Made by a program: the position numbers and the translations under genes. Below, piece by piece: positions 17,951 to 26,272 of a DNA stretch of 64,000 nt. The stretch is from assembly GCA_038521345.1 (NCBI GenBank), contig JBCBKU010000013.1:22002-86001 (forward strand). Direction: 5' to 3'. Position 1 is the first letter of the stretch; every line of letters begins with the position of its first letter. The DNA comes from JBCBKU01 sp038521345. Lineage in GTDB: Bacteria > Pseudomonadota > Alphaproteobacteria > Rhodobacterales > Rhodobacteraceae. Below the pieces are notes generated by a model. It was not told the DNA's origin. It worked only from the letters and a program-made list of their open reading frames with translations, and did no database searches.

Positions 17951-18963
17951 GCGTGCGCGCCCCCCATCACCGAGTTCCGCATCCGCGGGTCAAGTGCCGC
18001 GAGCGCGACATCCGTGATAAAGTTCAATCCCACGATCGTCGCGGTCAGCAGAAAGATGATGGCGCCGGCCAATTGCTGGTCGTTCGAACGCGCCAAGGCC
18101 TCAAGAAGCAGCGCCCCCGCCTCGGTCAGCGTCAGGATGATCGCAACGATTGGCAACTCGTTGAAGATCCGGTTCAGGTCGAAGCCAAGCGAATTGACAA
18201 TCGGTCCAAGCGCATGCCGCGCCGGGTACCGCCAGAGAAGCCGGCGCCCATAGAGGCCCCGCGCCCGCGCCGCCGTGACATAAAGCTTTGATTGCTCGTC
18301 CAGCATCAAGGCCCGGACAGTCTGAAGCGCAAACGCCGTCGCCGACCACCCTAGGATAAAGACCGGAAGCCATGCTCGGCTGAGAAAGTCCCAGAACTTT
18401 GCCATGGACCATGGGGCGTCCCGAAACTCCTTGCTGAAAAGGCCGCTCAGGGAATCCCCGAAATAAATCGTGGCAATCAGCATAATGATCAATGCGAGGA
18501 GGAAGTTCGGCAGGGCAAGCCCCAGATACGAGACAAAGCGCAGAACGTTGTTCACGACCGGATTGCGCGACGCGGCGGCGTAGATGCCCACAGGGATGGC
18601 GATCAGATAGGCCACGAACAGCGCGGCGAAGCAGATGCCGGCCGAGATCAGGAACTTTGACCCAAGAAGTTGAGAGATCTCGACGCGAAGAATGCAGCTT
18701 TCGCCGAAATCCCCGCGAAACGCCCCGGCCACCCAAGTGACCCAGCGGTATAGGAAGGGCTGATCCAGACCCAGCCGGGCCCGTTCCGCATCGATATCCG
18801 CGCGCGTGAGGTTCTGACCTTGTGTGTTCTTGTAGGCCAGATACCGCTCGGCGCAATCACCCGGCACCATCTCCATCAGCGAAAAAACGAGGAACGACAC
18901 AAGCAACAACGTGACGACCGCCAAAAGCGCGCGGATACCGACGAAGCGGAGAAAAAGCGTCAT
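17947..18963 (-). CDS. Oligopeptide-type ABC transporter permease (OppB-like)
   Basis: 338-aa inner-membrane permease with the N-terminal BPD_transp_1_N helix, a periplasmic loop with two Cys, and the EAA loop TAARARGLYGRRLLWRYPAR. It overlaps the OppC-like gene by 4 bp and lies 104 bp downstream of the binding-protein gene; that gap contains a strong stem-loop (19016-19042). Together with OppC it makes the channel for the substrate carried by the 680-aa binding protein. Confidence 0.93.
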   Translation of the reverse strand: MTLFLRFVGIRALLAVVTLLLVSFLVFSLMEMVPGDCAERYLAYKNTQGQNLTRADIDAERARLGLDQPFLYRWVTWVAGAFRGDFGESCILRVEISQLLGSKFLISAGICFAALFVAYLIAIPVGIYAAASRNPVVNNVLRFVSYLGLALPNFLLALIIMLIATIYFGDSLSGLFSKEFRDAPWSMAKFWDFLSRAWLPVFILGWSATAFALQTVRALMLDEQSKLYVTAARARGLYGRRLLWRYPARHALGPIVNSLGFDLNRIFNELPIVAIILTLTEAGALLLEALARSNDQQLAGAIIFLLTATIVGLNFITDVALAALDPRMRNSVMGGAHA

Positions 18964-19015
18964 GGCCGTCCCTGTCGTTTTTCAGAAGTGTCACGCCGGG
19001 CGCCGGATAAGGCAA

Positions 19016-19042
19016 GGACCGAGCGTGTTTTGCGCCCGGTCC
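19016..19042 (-). terminator. Stem-loop between the Opp-type binding-protein and permease genes
   Basis: In the minus-strand RNA GGACCGGGCG pairs with CGCUCGGUCC over a 7-nt A-rich loop: 10 bp including one G-U pair, about 26 nt past the binding-protein stop. No U-run follows, so it probably stabilises the upstream mRNA or acts as a partial terminator that sets binding protein above permease levels. Confidence 0.55.
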
Positions 19043-19067
19043 CGGCCAGTTTTTCAGCTGCGATGCC

Positions 19068-21110
19068 TTAGTTGTCCTCGGCGAGGAACCACTGCGTCGC
19101 ACGGTAGGGATAGGTCCGATAGTACTCGTAGCTCCATGTCTGGAACTCTGGCACGTTCTTCAGGCCGTTCCGGATGACGATCGGCGCCGGCGCATTAACA
19201 GTCCCAATAAAGAGCATGTTGTCGGTGAAGTTCTTGGCGATCCGGGCCCCGACCTCGGCAGCCTCCGCCGATCCGGGCACGGCCTGCTGAAGCGCATCGA
19301 TATCAGCGATCATGTCCTTGGCAAACTGCGGCGGCTCGATCCCGGCCGAGCCGTCGCTGTCCAGCCACTCGGCCCACTTCATGCCGGTGCGGTGACCGAA
19401 ATAGGAGGAGTATGGCGGCACGAACTCTTCGTTTGAACCAAGCGCGATGGCGACGGGTTGGCCGCGCGACCACATCATAACGTCAAGTTCGTTGGCCGAT
19501 TGCGCGGCACGGTATTCGTCCGGAGTGACTTCCTTGACCGTGGTCTGGATGCCGACATCTGCCCAGTTCTGCGCCACCAGTTCGACAACCTCGCCGGCGA
19601 TGCCCTGCGTGGCGAACTGCATGTTCAGCGCAAAGGCGTCACCGTTCGGCAGCTCGCGGAAGCCGTCACCATCGGAGTCGGTCATGCCCAGCGCGTCAAG
19701 AGCGGCCATGGCCCCCTCGGCATCGAATTCGATCCCGACGCTTGCATATTCCGCGGCCCAGTCCGGCACGGGCGAGAACCCGAGATACGCCTGAGGCACA
19801 CCTTGTCCAAAGTAGGCAATCTCGTTGATCTCGTCGCGGTTGATCGCCGACGACATCGCCTTGCGGAAGTCGACATTGTTGAACACCGCACGCTTCGCTT
19901 CATCGTCAGAGGTGACGTTGAACGAGAACGTTGGCATCGCGATGGTTGGTTTGAGCTGTACCGTGTACCCGCCGCTTTCCTGGTTCTCCAGAAGTAGCGG
20001 AGCGGATGGCAGCTGCACCGATTGCGCCTTATAGTCGACTTCGCCGTTAACCAGCGCGAGGATCCGAACCTCGTTGTCGTTCTTATAAAGCTCGTCCTGG
20101 CGGCTGATGTAGGGAAGCTGCTGGCCCGTCGTGTCCACCTGGTGAAAATACGGGTTGGCGACAAGCTTGCGGCCCTCGGTGGTGTCGGCCGTATAGATGT
20201 GGCTCTCCAGAGTGGGCTGGGTGCCGTAGGGCAGCGCCTCGGCCTTGGCCGGGTCGCGCAGCATGGGCGACGGCGTGTCGGTCCAGTCAGAGCCACCGAA
20301 GTAGAAGTTGATCAGCTCATACCCACTCTCAAAGCCATACTCGGCCGCTTTGGCGTCAGCATCGGCGTTCAGCGCAGGATGGAACTGGCCCAGGAAATGC
20401 GCGGGCTGGAAGCCTTGCGCATAGCTCGTGGCGAAATGCACCAGCAGGCCCGGCTTGGGCGCGGCAAGCACGAACTTGAAGGTCGTGTCGTCGATCACTT
20501 CGATGGCGATGGGCTCACCACCGGCCAGAACGTAATCGGCGGGCTTTTCACGGATGTTGGAATCAAGGCTCAGATTCTCGAGCCAGAAGCGCACGTCTTC
20601 TGACGTGAACGGCGCACCGTCCGACCACTTGTGGCCCGCGCGCAGCGTCATAGTCAGCTCGGTGAAATCGTCGTTCCATTCCCAGGACTTGGCAACGTTC
20701 GGGACGATTGTCTCGAGATCGTCCGAGTAGCGCACCAGGTTTACGTGGCGAACCGAGAGGAAGTCCGACGTGCCGGCTTCCGTGGCATTCGAGAGAGCGT
20801 CAAATGTGCCGCCATAAGTGCCCACCATGTCGTAGGGCACCATCACAAGCGGCTCGGCCGGAAGGCGATCGGCCAGTGGCGGAAGGTCAGGGTTGCCCTG
20901 GATCTCGGCGTTGAGCGCCTCGATCTCGGGGTTGGTGCTGAATTCCATTGTGCAGCCCGCGGCAGCTTCGAACTCGGCGAGTTCATATTGCTGCGGAAAT
21001 GCCCCGGGTTCGATCCCCATCTGGTCAGCCATCGTGACCGCCGGGCAGTTCGCAGCGGCTGCCGATGCCATAAGCACCCACACTCCGCACGTGGAAAGCA
21101 ATTGACGCAT
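19068..21110 (-). CDS. ABC transporter substrate-binding protein (SBP family 5, large form)
   Basis: 680-aa periplasmic binding protein, longer than typical DppA/OppA (about 535 aa). The ATG at 21110 follows a GGGGGACAC ribosome-binding site; a start 4 codons upstream is less well placed. Signal peptide ends near ASAAAA/NC. SBP_bac_5 features include SWEWNDDFTELTMTLRAGHK and FTSEDVRFWLENL. The large size resembles the AgpA-type galactoside binders of this family, so a non-peptide ligand is possible. It is divergent from fnrL across 160 bp. Confidence 0.93.
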   Translation of the reverse strand: MRQLLSTCGVWVLMASAAAANCPAVTMADQMGIEPGAFPQQYELAEFEAAAGCTMEFSTNPEIEALNAEIQGNPDLPPLADRLPAEPLVMVPYDMVGTYGGTFDALSNATEAGTSDFLSVRHVNLVRYSDDLETIVPNVAKSWEWNDDFTELTMTLRAGHKWSDGAPFTSEDVRFWLENLSLDSNIREKPADYVLAGGEPIAIEVIDDTTFKFVLAAPKPGLLVHFATSYAQGFQPAHFLGQFHPALNADADAKAAEYGFESGYELINFYFGGSDWTDTPSPMLRDPAKAEALPYGTQPTLESHIYTADTTEGRKLVANPYFHQVDTTGQQLPYISRQDELYKNDNEVRILALVNGEVDYKAQSVQLPSAPLLLENQESGGYTVQLKPTIAMPTFSFNVTSDDEAKRAVFNNVDFRKAMSSAINRDEINEIAYFGQGVPQAYLGFSPVPDWAAEYASVGIEFDAEGAMAALDALGMTDSDGDGFRELPNGDAFALNMQFATQGIAGEVVELVAQNWADVGIQTTVKEVTPDEYRAAQSANELDVMMWSRGQPVAIALGSNEEFVPPYSSYFGHRTGMKWAEWLDSDGSAGIEPPQFAKDMIADIDALQQAVPGSAEAAEVGARIAKNFTDNMLFIGTVNAPAPIVIRNGLKNVPEFQTWSYEYYRTYPYRATQWFLAEDN

Positions 21111-21122
21111 TGTGTCCCCCAA

Positions 21123-21270
21123 TTTTTACAGGATTCTTCCAGGCGCGCAGAGAAGCCGCGGATTGAAACGGTTTTGTGACACCCAGTTCACCGTTTTTGT
21201 TAGCGTCAACGAAGGTTGACACTTCCCGCCCAACACGTTTGCATCTGCTGGTGCGAACAGGAGCTTCTCA
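21123..21270. promoter_or_regulatory. Divergent promoter region, Opp operon / fnrL
   Basis: 148 bp shared by two divergent starts. It contains a perfect inverted repeat GTCAAC-GAAG-GTTGAC (21205-21220) whose arms are everted FNR half-sites, not a normal FNR box. TTGACA at 21216-21221 could be a -35 element for fnrL, but the matching -10 is poor. Confidence 0.35.
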
Positions 21271-21987
21271 ATGAGGCTGGAATCCAGCGATCTCAAGATT
21301 GATTGCACCTTTTGCCCGATCCGCCACAGCGCCATCTGCTCCCGGTGCGAGGAAGACGAACTGGTCGAGCTGAATGCAATCAAGTTTTATAAGCCAATCC
21401 CGGCTGGTCAGACCATTGCCATTCGAGGCGACCGCCTCGATATCATAGCGTCGATCGTGTCCGGGGTGGCGACGCTGACGCGGGCGATCGACGATGGGCG
21501 CACTCAGGTCACCGGGCTCTTGTTGCCGTCCGACTACATCGGCCGTCCGGGACGTGACACGGCACCGCACGACATCACCGCAGTCACCGACCTGACGCTT
21601 TGCTGCTTCCACAAGAGGCCGTTCGAAGAACTCTTGGCGCGCACGCCGCATCTTCACGAACGCATGCTGGAGATGGCGCTGGACGAACTCGATGCAGCGC
21701 ACGAGTGGATGCTTCTGCTTGGCCGAAAATCGGCACGAGAGAAGATTGCCTCGTTGCTACTTCTCATCTTGCGCCGGTCGCACATCGCGGGTGACGGCTC
21801 GGCATCGATCGAGTTGCCGCTGTCGAGGGAATCCATCGCGAACTATCTCGGCCTGACGATCGAAACCGTCAGCCGCCAAATCACGGCCTTGCGCAAAGAG
21901 GGTCTGATTGCGCTCGAAGGGACACGGAAGGTGGTGATCCCAGATCCGGACGCATTGGCGGCCGAGGCGGGCGAAACCGACGCATAA
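21271..21987 (+). CDS. fnrL: Crp/Fnr family oxygen-sensing regulator FnrL
   Basis: 238-aa regulator. The N-terminal cysteines C12, C15, C23 and C26 (CTFCPIRHSAIC) plus C111/C112 supply the [4Fe-4S] ligands seen in FnrL/FNR, which loses its cluster and dimerisation in oxygen. A cyclic-nucleotide-like beta-roll, long dimer helix and C-terminal HTH (SRESIANYLGLTIETVSRQ) follow; the ExxSR-type recognition helix predicts a TTGAT-N4-ATCAA target. Such boxes occur upstream of ccoN (22501) and ccoG (26204). Its position beside cco genes matches other Rhodobacteraceae. Confidence 0.95.
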   Translation: MRLESSDLKIDCTFCPIRHSAICSRCEEDELVELNAIKFYKPIPAGQTIAIRGDRLDIIASIVSGVATLTRAIDDGRTQVTGLLLPSDYIGRPGRDTAPHDITAVTDLTLCCFHKRPFEELLARTPHLHERMLEMALDELDAAHEWMLLLGRKSAREKIASLLLLILRRSHIAGDGSASIELPLSRESIANYLGLTIETVSRQITALRKEGLIALEGTRKVVIPDPDALAAEAGETDA

Positions 21988-21996
21988 TCCCCGAAT

Positions 21997-22010
21997 TTGA
22001 CCTGCCGCAA
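21997..22010 (+). promoter_or_regulatory. Possible weak FNR-type site upstream of the universal stress protein gene
   Basis: TTGACCTGCCGCAA has one good half-site (TTGAC) and one poor one (CGCAA rather than ATCAA). It lies about 60 bp upstream of the usp ATG, a plausible activator position, but the match is weak. Confidence 0.3.
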
Positions 22011-22070
22011 AGCGCCGGCAAGCGAAACATGGCAGTTTCTTTCTCCATCCAATGAGGGGGAGGACAAGCC

Positions 22071-22478
22071 ATGTACAAGACCATTCTCGTTCCCGTATCT
22101 TTCGATGAAGAGCGGGATCTGGACACCGCCATTGCAGTGGCGCAGACGCTTGCGGCGCCTGATGCACAGATCACCTTTCTTCATGTGATCGAACTGATGC
22201 CGGCCTATGTCGCCGAAGTGATCCCGCCCGAAATGTACCCTGATCGTCGCAAGTCCGCGGAGACCCGCACACGTGAGATCGCAAGTGCAGTCGAGGGCGC
22301 CCACGCAGCCGTCGTTGACGGGCCCGCCGGCCGGACAATCACAACATGGGCACGCGACAATGACGCCGACCTGATCGTTGTGGCTTCCCATCGGCCCGAG
22401 ATGGCCGACATCTTTCTGGGTTCGACGGCGGCTTGGGTGGTGCGCCACGCCCCCTGTTCGGTTCACGTCGTGCGGTGA
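22071..22478 (+). CDS. Universal stress protein (UspA family)
   Basis: 135-aa single Usp domain. It begins with the beta strand MYKTILVPVSFDEERDLD and ends with the nucleotide-binding GSTAAWVVRHAPCSVHVVR segment (G-2x-G-9x-G-S/T region partly conserved), so ATP or AMP binding is likely. It lies between fnrL and ccoN, as in other roseobacters, where Usp proteins accompany microaerobic respiration genes. GAGGGGGAGG precedes the ATG. A loose FNR half-site lies upstream. Confidence 0.93.
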   Translation: MYKTILVPVSFDEERDLDTAIAVAQTLAAPDAQITFLHVIELMPAYVAEVIPPEMYPDRRKSAETRTREIASAVEGAHAAVVDGPAGRTITTWARDNDADLIVVASHRPEMADIFLGSTAAWVVRHAPCSVHVVR

Positions 22479-22500
22479 ACGGGCGCGTCCAAACGGCCCG

Positions 22501-22514
22501 TTGATCCAGATCAA
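22501..22514 (+). promoter_or_regulatory. FNR box upstream of ccoN
   Basis: TTGATCCAGATCAA is a perfect TTGAT-N4-ATCAA dyad 97 bp upstream of the ccoN ATG. It should bind the neighbouring FnrL to activate ccoNOQP at low oxygen. Its left edge overlaps the arm of a 7-bp hairpin formed after the usp stop (22478-22502). Confidence 0.92.
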
Positions 22515-22610
22515 GGCAGCCGGCCGAGGCGCATCCTAGTCACAATCTGCGAACAGGTCCGCGCGCGCCCCGGGGCGAGTGCGGCAGCGGAAGGCAAGGG
22601 GACGACACCC

Positions 22611-24209
22611 ATGTGGGACACATTCAAACTCATCATTCTGGGCCTGATAGCCCTCTCGGCCGCCATCGCGGCCGATTGGGGCCATGATCTGGCCTACCAG
22701 GTCCACGCATTCATCATCATGCTGGTGGCAGCGGGACTTTTCGTCTGGCAGATGCGGCAGATCGGCAAACCGGCGGCCGTGCTTGATACCACGGGCTATA
22801 TGGACGGCCCCGTCCGGGCCGGCGTTATTGCGACGGCCTTCTGGGGCGTCGTGGGTTTTTTGGCCGGCGTCTTCATCGCCTTCCAATTGGCCTTTCCGGG
22901 TCTCAACTTTGAATGGGGCCAGCCCTATACCAATTTCGGTCGACTGCGCCCCCTGCACACCAGCGCGGTGATCTTCGCGTTCGGCGGCAACGCGTTGATC
23001 ATGTCGTCCTTCTACATTGTCCAGCGTACATCCGGCGCAAGGCTCTGGGGCGGCAACCTCGCGTGGTTCGTCTTCTGGGGCTACAACCTGTTCATCGTGC
23101 TGGCCGCGACCGGTTATCTCCTCGGTGCCACACAATCCAAGGAATATGCCGAGCCGGAGTGGTACGTCGACATCTGGCTGACCGTCGTCTGGGTGGCGTT
23201 TCTCGCTGTCTACCTGGGCACGATCGCGATCCGCAAAGAGCGACACATTTACGTCGCGAACTGGTTCCTTTTGTCGTTCATCATCACCGTGGCGATGCTT
23301 CACATCGTCAACAACCTGTCGATCCCGGTCTCGCTTCTCGGTTCAAAGTCGGTGCAGGTCTTCTCGGGTGTGCAGGACGCGATGGTGCAATGGTGGTACG
23401 GCCACAACGCCGTTGGCTTCTTCCTGACCGCCGGCTTTCTCGGGATGATGTACTATTTCGTGCCGAAGCAGGCAGGGCGCCCGGTCTTTTCGTACAAGCT
23501 TTCAATCATCCACTTCTGGGCCCTGATCTTTCTTTATATCTGGGCGGGTCCGCACCACCTGCACTACACGGCTCTCCCGGATTGGGCGTCCACGCTTGGC
23601 ATGGTCTTCTCAGTTATTCTCTGGATGCCAAGCTGGGGTGGCATGATCAACGGCCTGATGACGCTGAACGGCGCTTGGGACAAGATCCGGACCGATCCGA
23701 TCATTCGGATGATGGTGGTCAGCCTCGCCTTCTACGGCATGTCGACCTTTGAAGGGCCGATGATGTCGATCCGGGCGGTCAACAGCCTCAGCCACTACAC
23801 CGACTGGACCATCGGGCACGTTCATTCCGGCGCTCTTGGCTGGAACGGCATGATCACCTTCGCGGCGCTCTACTTCCTTGCGCCGCGGCTCTGGGGCCGG
23901 ATGTCGATGTATTCGGTGCCGGCGATCAACTGGCACTTCTGGCTCGCCACAATCGGGATCGTTCTCTACGCGGCCTCGATGTGGGTGACCGGCATCATGG
24001 AAGGCCTGATGTGGCGCGAAGTCGACGCCCAGGGCTTCCTCGTGAACAGCTTCGCCGACACGGTTGAAGCCAAGTTCCCGATGTACATCGTGCGGGCTTT
24101 GGGCGGGGTCCTTTACCTCTCCGGCGCGCTGATCATGGCCTGGAACCTGTGGATGACGATCCGGGGCGGCGCGCGCGCGTCCGCACCGGTCGGCGTCCCG
24201 GCCGAGTAA
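22611..24209 (+). CDS. ccoN: cbb3-type cytochrome c oxidase subunit I
   Basis: 532-aa catalytic subunit of the high-affinity proton-pumping terminal oxidase. The low-spin heme His is in RPLHTSAVIFAFGG. The binuclear-centre residues are in WWYGHNAVGFFLTAG and AGPHHLHYTALPDW, and the distal heme ligand is in IGHVHSGALGWNGM. Length matches the family. It is preceded by a perfect FNR box and followed closely by ccoO, ccoQ and ccoP. It reduces oxygen to water at the cytoplasmic membrane under microaerobic conditions. Confidence 0.97.
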   Translation: MWDTFKLIILGLIALSAAIAADWGHDLAYQVHAFIIMLVAAGLFVWQMRQIGKPAAVLDTTGYMDGPVRAGVIATAFWGVVGFLAGVFIAFQLAFPGLNFEWGQPYTNFGRLRPLHTSAVIFAFGGNALIMSSFYIVQRTSGARLWGGNLAWFVFWGYNLFIVLAATGYLLGATQSKEYAEPEWYVDIWLTVVWVAFLAVYLGTIAIRKERHIYVANWFLLSFIITVAMLHIVNNLSIPVSLLGSKSVQVFSGVQDAMVQWWYGHNAVGFFLTAGFLGMMYYFVPKQAGRPVFSYKLSIIHFWALIFLYIWAGPHHLHYTALPDWASTLGMVFSVILWMPSWGGMINGLMTLNGAWDKIRTDPIIRMMVVSLAFYGMSTFEGPMMSIRAVNSLSHYTDWTIGHVHSGALGWNGMITFAALYFLAPRLWGRMSMYSVPAINWHFWLATIGIVLYAASMWVTGIMEGLMWREVDAQGFLVNSFADTVEAKFPMYIVRALGGVLYLSGALIMAWNLWMTIRGGARASAPVGVPAE

Positions 24210-24219
24210 GGACATCCCG

Positions 24220-24975
24220 ATGACCGATACTTCCGAAACCCCGCCGAAGAAAACGATCCTGTCCCGTCACGGGATCCTGGAACGCAGTCCGACGCTTTTG
24301 TTCGTCTTCTCTCTTCTGGTTGTCACGATTGGCGGCATCGTCGAGATCGCGCCACTCTTCTACCTCGAGAACACGATCGAAGAGGTCGACGGCGTGCGCC
24401 CCTACTCGCCCTTGGAACTGGCTGGGCGCGACATCTACGTCCGCGAAGGCTGTTATGTCTGCCACAGCCAGATGATCCGGCCCATGCGGGACGAGGTTGA
24501 ACGCTACGGTCACTATTCACTGGCGGCGGAATCCAAATACGACCACCCGTTCCAATGGGGTTCCAAGCGAACCGGCCCAGATCTGGCCCGGGTCGGTGGC
24601 CGCTACTCGGACGCCTGGCATGTGGACCACTTCACCGATCCGCAATCGGTAGTCCCGGAAAGCGTCATGCCCAAATACGCCTTCCTCGCTGAAACACGGC
24701 TGGACATCCCGGATGTCGAGGCTCTTTTGCGAACGCACCGCTTCGTGGGCGTCCCCTATACCGACGAGATGATCGACGCCGCAGAAACGGATCTGCGCGT
24801 GCAGGTCGATCCGGATGGCGACTGGGATGCGCTGGTCGAGCGCTACCCGGGCGCGGTCGTCTCGAACTTCGACGGGCGGCCACAGCTGACCGAGATGGAT
24901 GCGATCATCGCCTACATGCAGATGCTCGGCACCAGCGTCGATTTCACGACCTTCACCCCAGACGTCAGCCGATAG
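24220..24975 (+). CDS. ccoO: cbb3-type cytochrome c oxidase subunit II (monoheme c)
   Basis: 251-aa membrane-anchored cytochrome c. An N-terminal helix (about residues 25-47) is followed by the heme site GCYVCHSQMIRPM with C78, C81 and H82; the axial Met is probably in PESVMPKY. It accepts electrons from CcoP and passes them to CcoN. The gene lies 10 bp after ccoN. Confidence 0.96.
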   Translation: MTDTSETPPKKTILSRHGILERSPTLLFVFSLLVVTIGGIVEIAPLFYLENTIEEVDGVRPYSPLELAGRDIYVREGCYVCHSQMIRPMRDEVERYGHYSLAAESKYDHPFQWGSKRTGPDLARVGGRYSDAWHVDHFTDPQSVVPESVMPKYAFLAETRLDIPDVEALLRTHRFVGVPYTDEMIDAAETDLRVQVDPDGDWDALVERYPGAVVSNFDGRPQLTEMDAIIAYMQMLGTSVDFTTFTPDVSR

Positions 24976-24985
24976 GACGAGGCCA

Positions 24986-25222
24986 ATGGAAACCTATACC
25001 TTTCTCCGCGAACTTGCCGACAGCTGGGTCCTGCTGGCCATGGTGATCTTCTACATCGGCGCGATACTTTGGGCACTTCGCCCGGGCGCTCGCCGGATGT
25101 ACGACGAAATCTCAGAAATCCCGCTTCGCAACGACGACAGCCCCAAGACTTCCTGCTCCGGCACCTGTGAAGACTGCCGCGCAGCTGCTCAGATTTCCTT
25201 TCTTCAGCCGGAGGATGCGTGA
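24986..25222 (+). CDS. ccoQ: cbb3-type oxidase subunit CcoQ with Cys-rich tail
   Basis: 78-aa single-helix subunit; the helix spans about residues 13-32 (SWVLLAMVIFYIGAILWA). CcoQ stabilises the complex. The start ATG at 24986 is preceded by GGACGAGG. CcoQ is usually about 50-60 residues; this one carries a cytoplasm-side extension with C57, C61 and C64 (CSGTCEDC), which could bind metal or be redox active. The TGA overlaps the ccoP ATG (TGATG). Confidence 0.92.
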   Translation: METYTFLRELADSWVLLAMVIFYIGAILWALRPGARRMYDEISEIPLRNDDSPKTSCSGTCEDCRAAAQISFLQPEDA

Positions 25223-26094
25223 TGTCCGACCAAACCGACCACGATCCGGTCACGGGTATCGATACCACCGGCCACAGCTGGGACGGGATCAAGGAGTTGA
25301 ACAGCCCCCTGCCGCGCTGGTGGCTCTGGACCTTCTATATCACGATCGTCTGGGGCATCGCCTATACGGTGGCCTACCCCGCGTGGCCTTTGATTGAACG
25401 GGCAACCGGCGGCGTCATCGGCTTTTCGACCCGCGCGCAGGTGGCAGAGGATATCGCCCGCGTCGATGCGATGAACGCCGAAGTGGCCGAACGTCTGGCC
25501 TCTGCGGATCTGACGACGCTGGCGGCCACAGATCCCGCATTCCAGTACGGCGTGGCCGGCGGGGCCGCTGTGTTCCGCGCAAATTGTTCCCAATGCCACG
25601 GCGCGGGTGCCGCGGGTGTTCAGGCCGCCGGCTATCCAAACCTTCTTGACGATGCCTGGCTTTGGGGAGGTACGCTCGACGCGATCGAGTATACCGTCCG
25701 CCACGGCATTCGGAACGAGATCGACTACGACTCGCGCTGGTCCCAGATGCCCGCCTACGGCGAGATGCTCGAGGACGCTGAGATAGCCGGCGTTGTTGAA
25801 TACGTCCTGTCGCTTTCAGGGTCGGATCATGACGCGGCTCTGGCCGAAGGCGGCGCAGTCACCTTCTCGGAACAATGCGCAGCCTGCCATGGTGACATGG
25901 GCCTTGGCATGCAGGACCAGGGTGCACCCAACTTGGCAGATGCGATCTGGCTCTATGGCGGGTCGCGCGAAACGATCACGGAAACGGTGACCTATGCGCG
26001 CTTCGGCGTCATGCCTCCCTGGGGCCAACGGCTGAGCGACGATGAGATCAAGGCGGTCACGCTTTACGTGCACCAATTGGGCGGCGGCGAATAA
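25222..26094 (+). CDS. ccoP: cbb3-type cytochrome c oxidase subunit III (diheme c)
   Basis: 290-aa membrane-anchored diheme cytochrome c that brings electrons from soluble cytochromes or the bc1 complex. Two heme motifs, CSQCH (C122) and CAACH (C219), follow the N-terminal helical anchor. The ATG at 25222 overlaps the ccoQ stop; a GTG one codon upstream is the alternative. Downstream is a 178-bp gap with an FNR box and then ccoG. Confidence 0.96.
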   Translation: MSDQTDHDPVTGIDTTGHSWDGIKELNSPLPRWWLWTFYITIVWGIAYTVAYPAWPLIERATGGVIGFSTRAQVAEDIARVDAMNAEVAERLASADLTTLAATDPAFQYGVAGGAAVFRANCSQCHGAGAAGVQAAGYPNLLDDAWLWGGTLDAIEYTVRHGIRNEIDYDSRWSQMPAYGEMLEDAEIAGVVEYVLSLSGSDHDAALAEGGAVTFSEQCAACHGDMGLGMQDQGAPNLADAIWLYGGSRETITETVTYARFGVMPPWGQRLSDDEIKAVTLYVHQLGGGE

Positions 26095-26203
26095 CACGCT
26101 TGACCCGAGACGGCCGGTGGCATCCCCGCCCGGCCAAGCCCCGGCCCCGGACCCTGTTCGCACACTCGCGTCGGTGGGCCGGGGCACACCCTTTCCTTCC
26201 TCG

Positions 26204-26217
26204 TTGACCGAGATCAA
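26204..26217 (+). promoter_or_regulatory. FNR box upstream of ccoG
   Basis: TTGACCGAGATCAA matches TTGAY-N4-ATCAA and lies 56 bp upstream of the ccoG start, consistent with direct FnrL control of the ccoGHIS assembly operon separately from ccoNOQP. Confidence 0.88.
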
Positions 26218-26272
26218 AGCAGCCCGAGGCACGGGTTTCTATGCTGGTCCGGCGAACAGATAGGTCCCGACG

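Noticed and set aside
21205..21220. GTCAAC-GAAG-GTTGAC as an FNR box in front of fnrL
   Set aside because: The half-sites are everted (GTCAA outward of TTGAC), so it does not match TTGAT-N4-ATCAA; it was listed only as part of the divergent promoter region.
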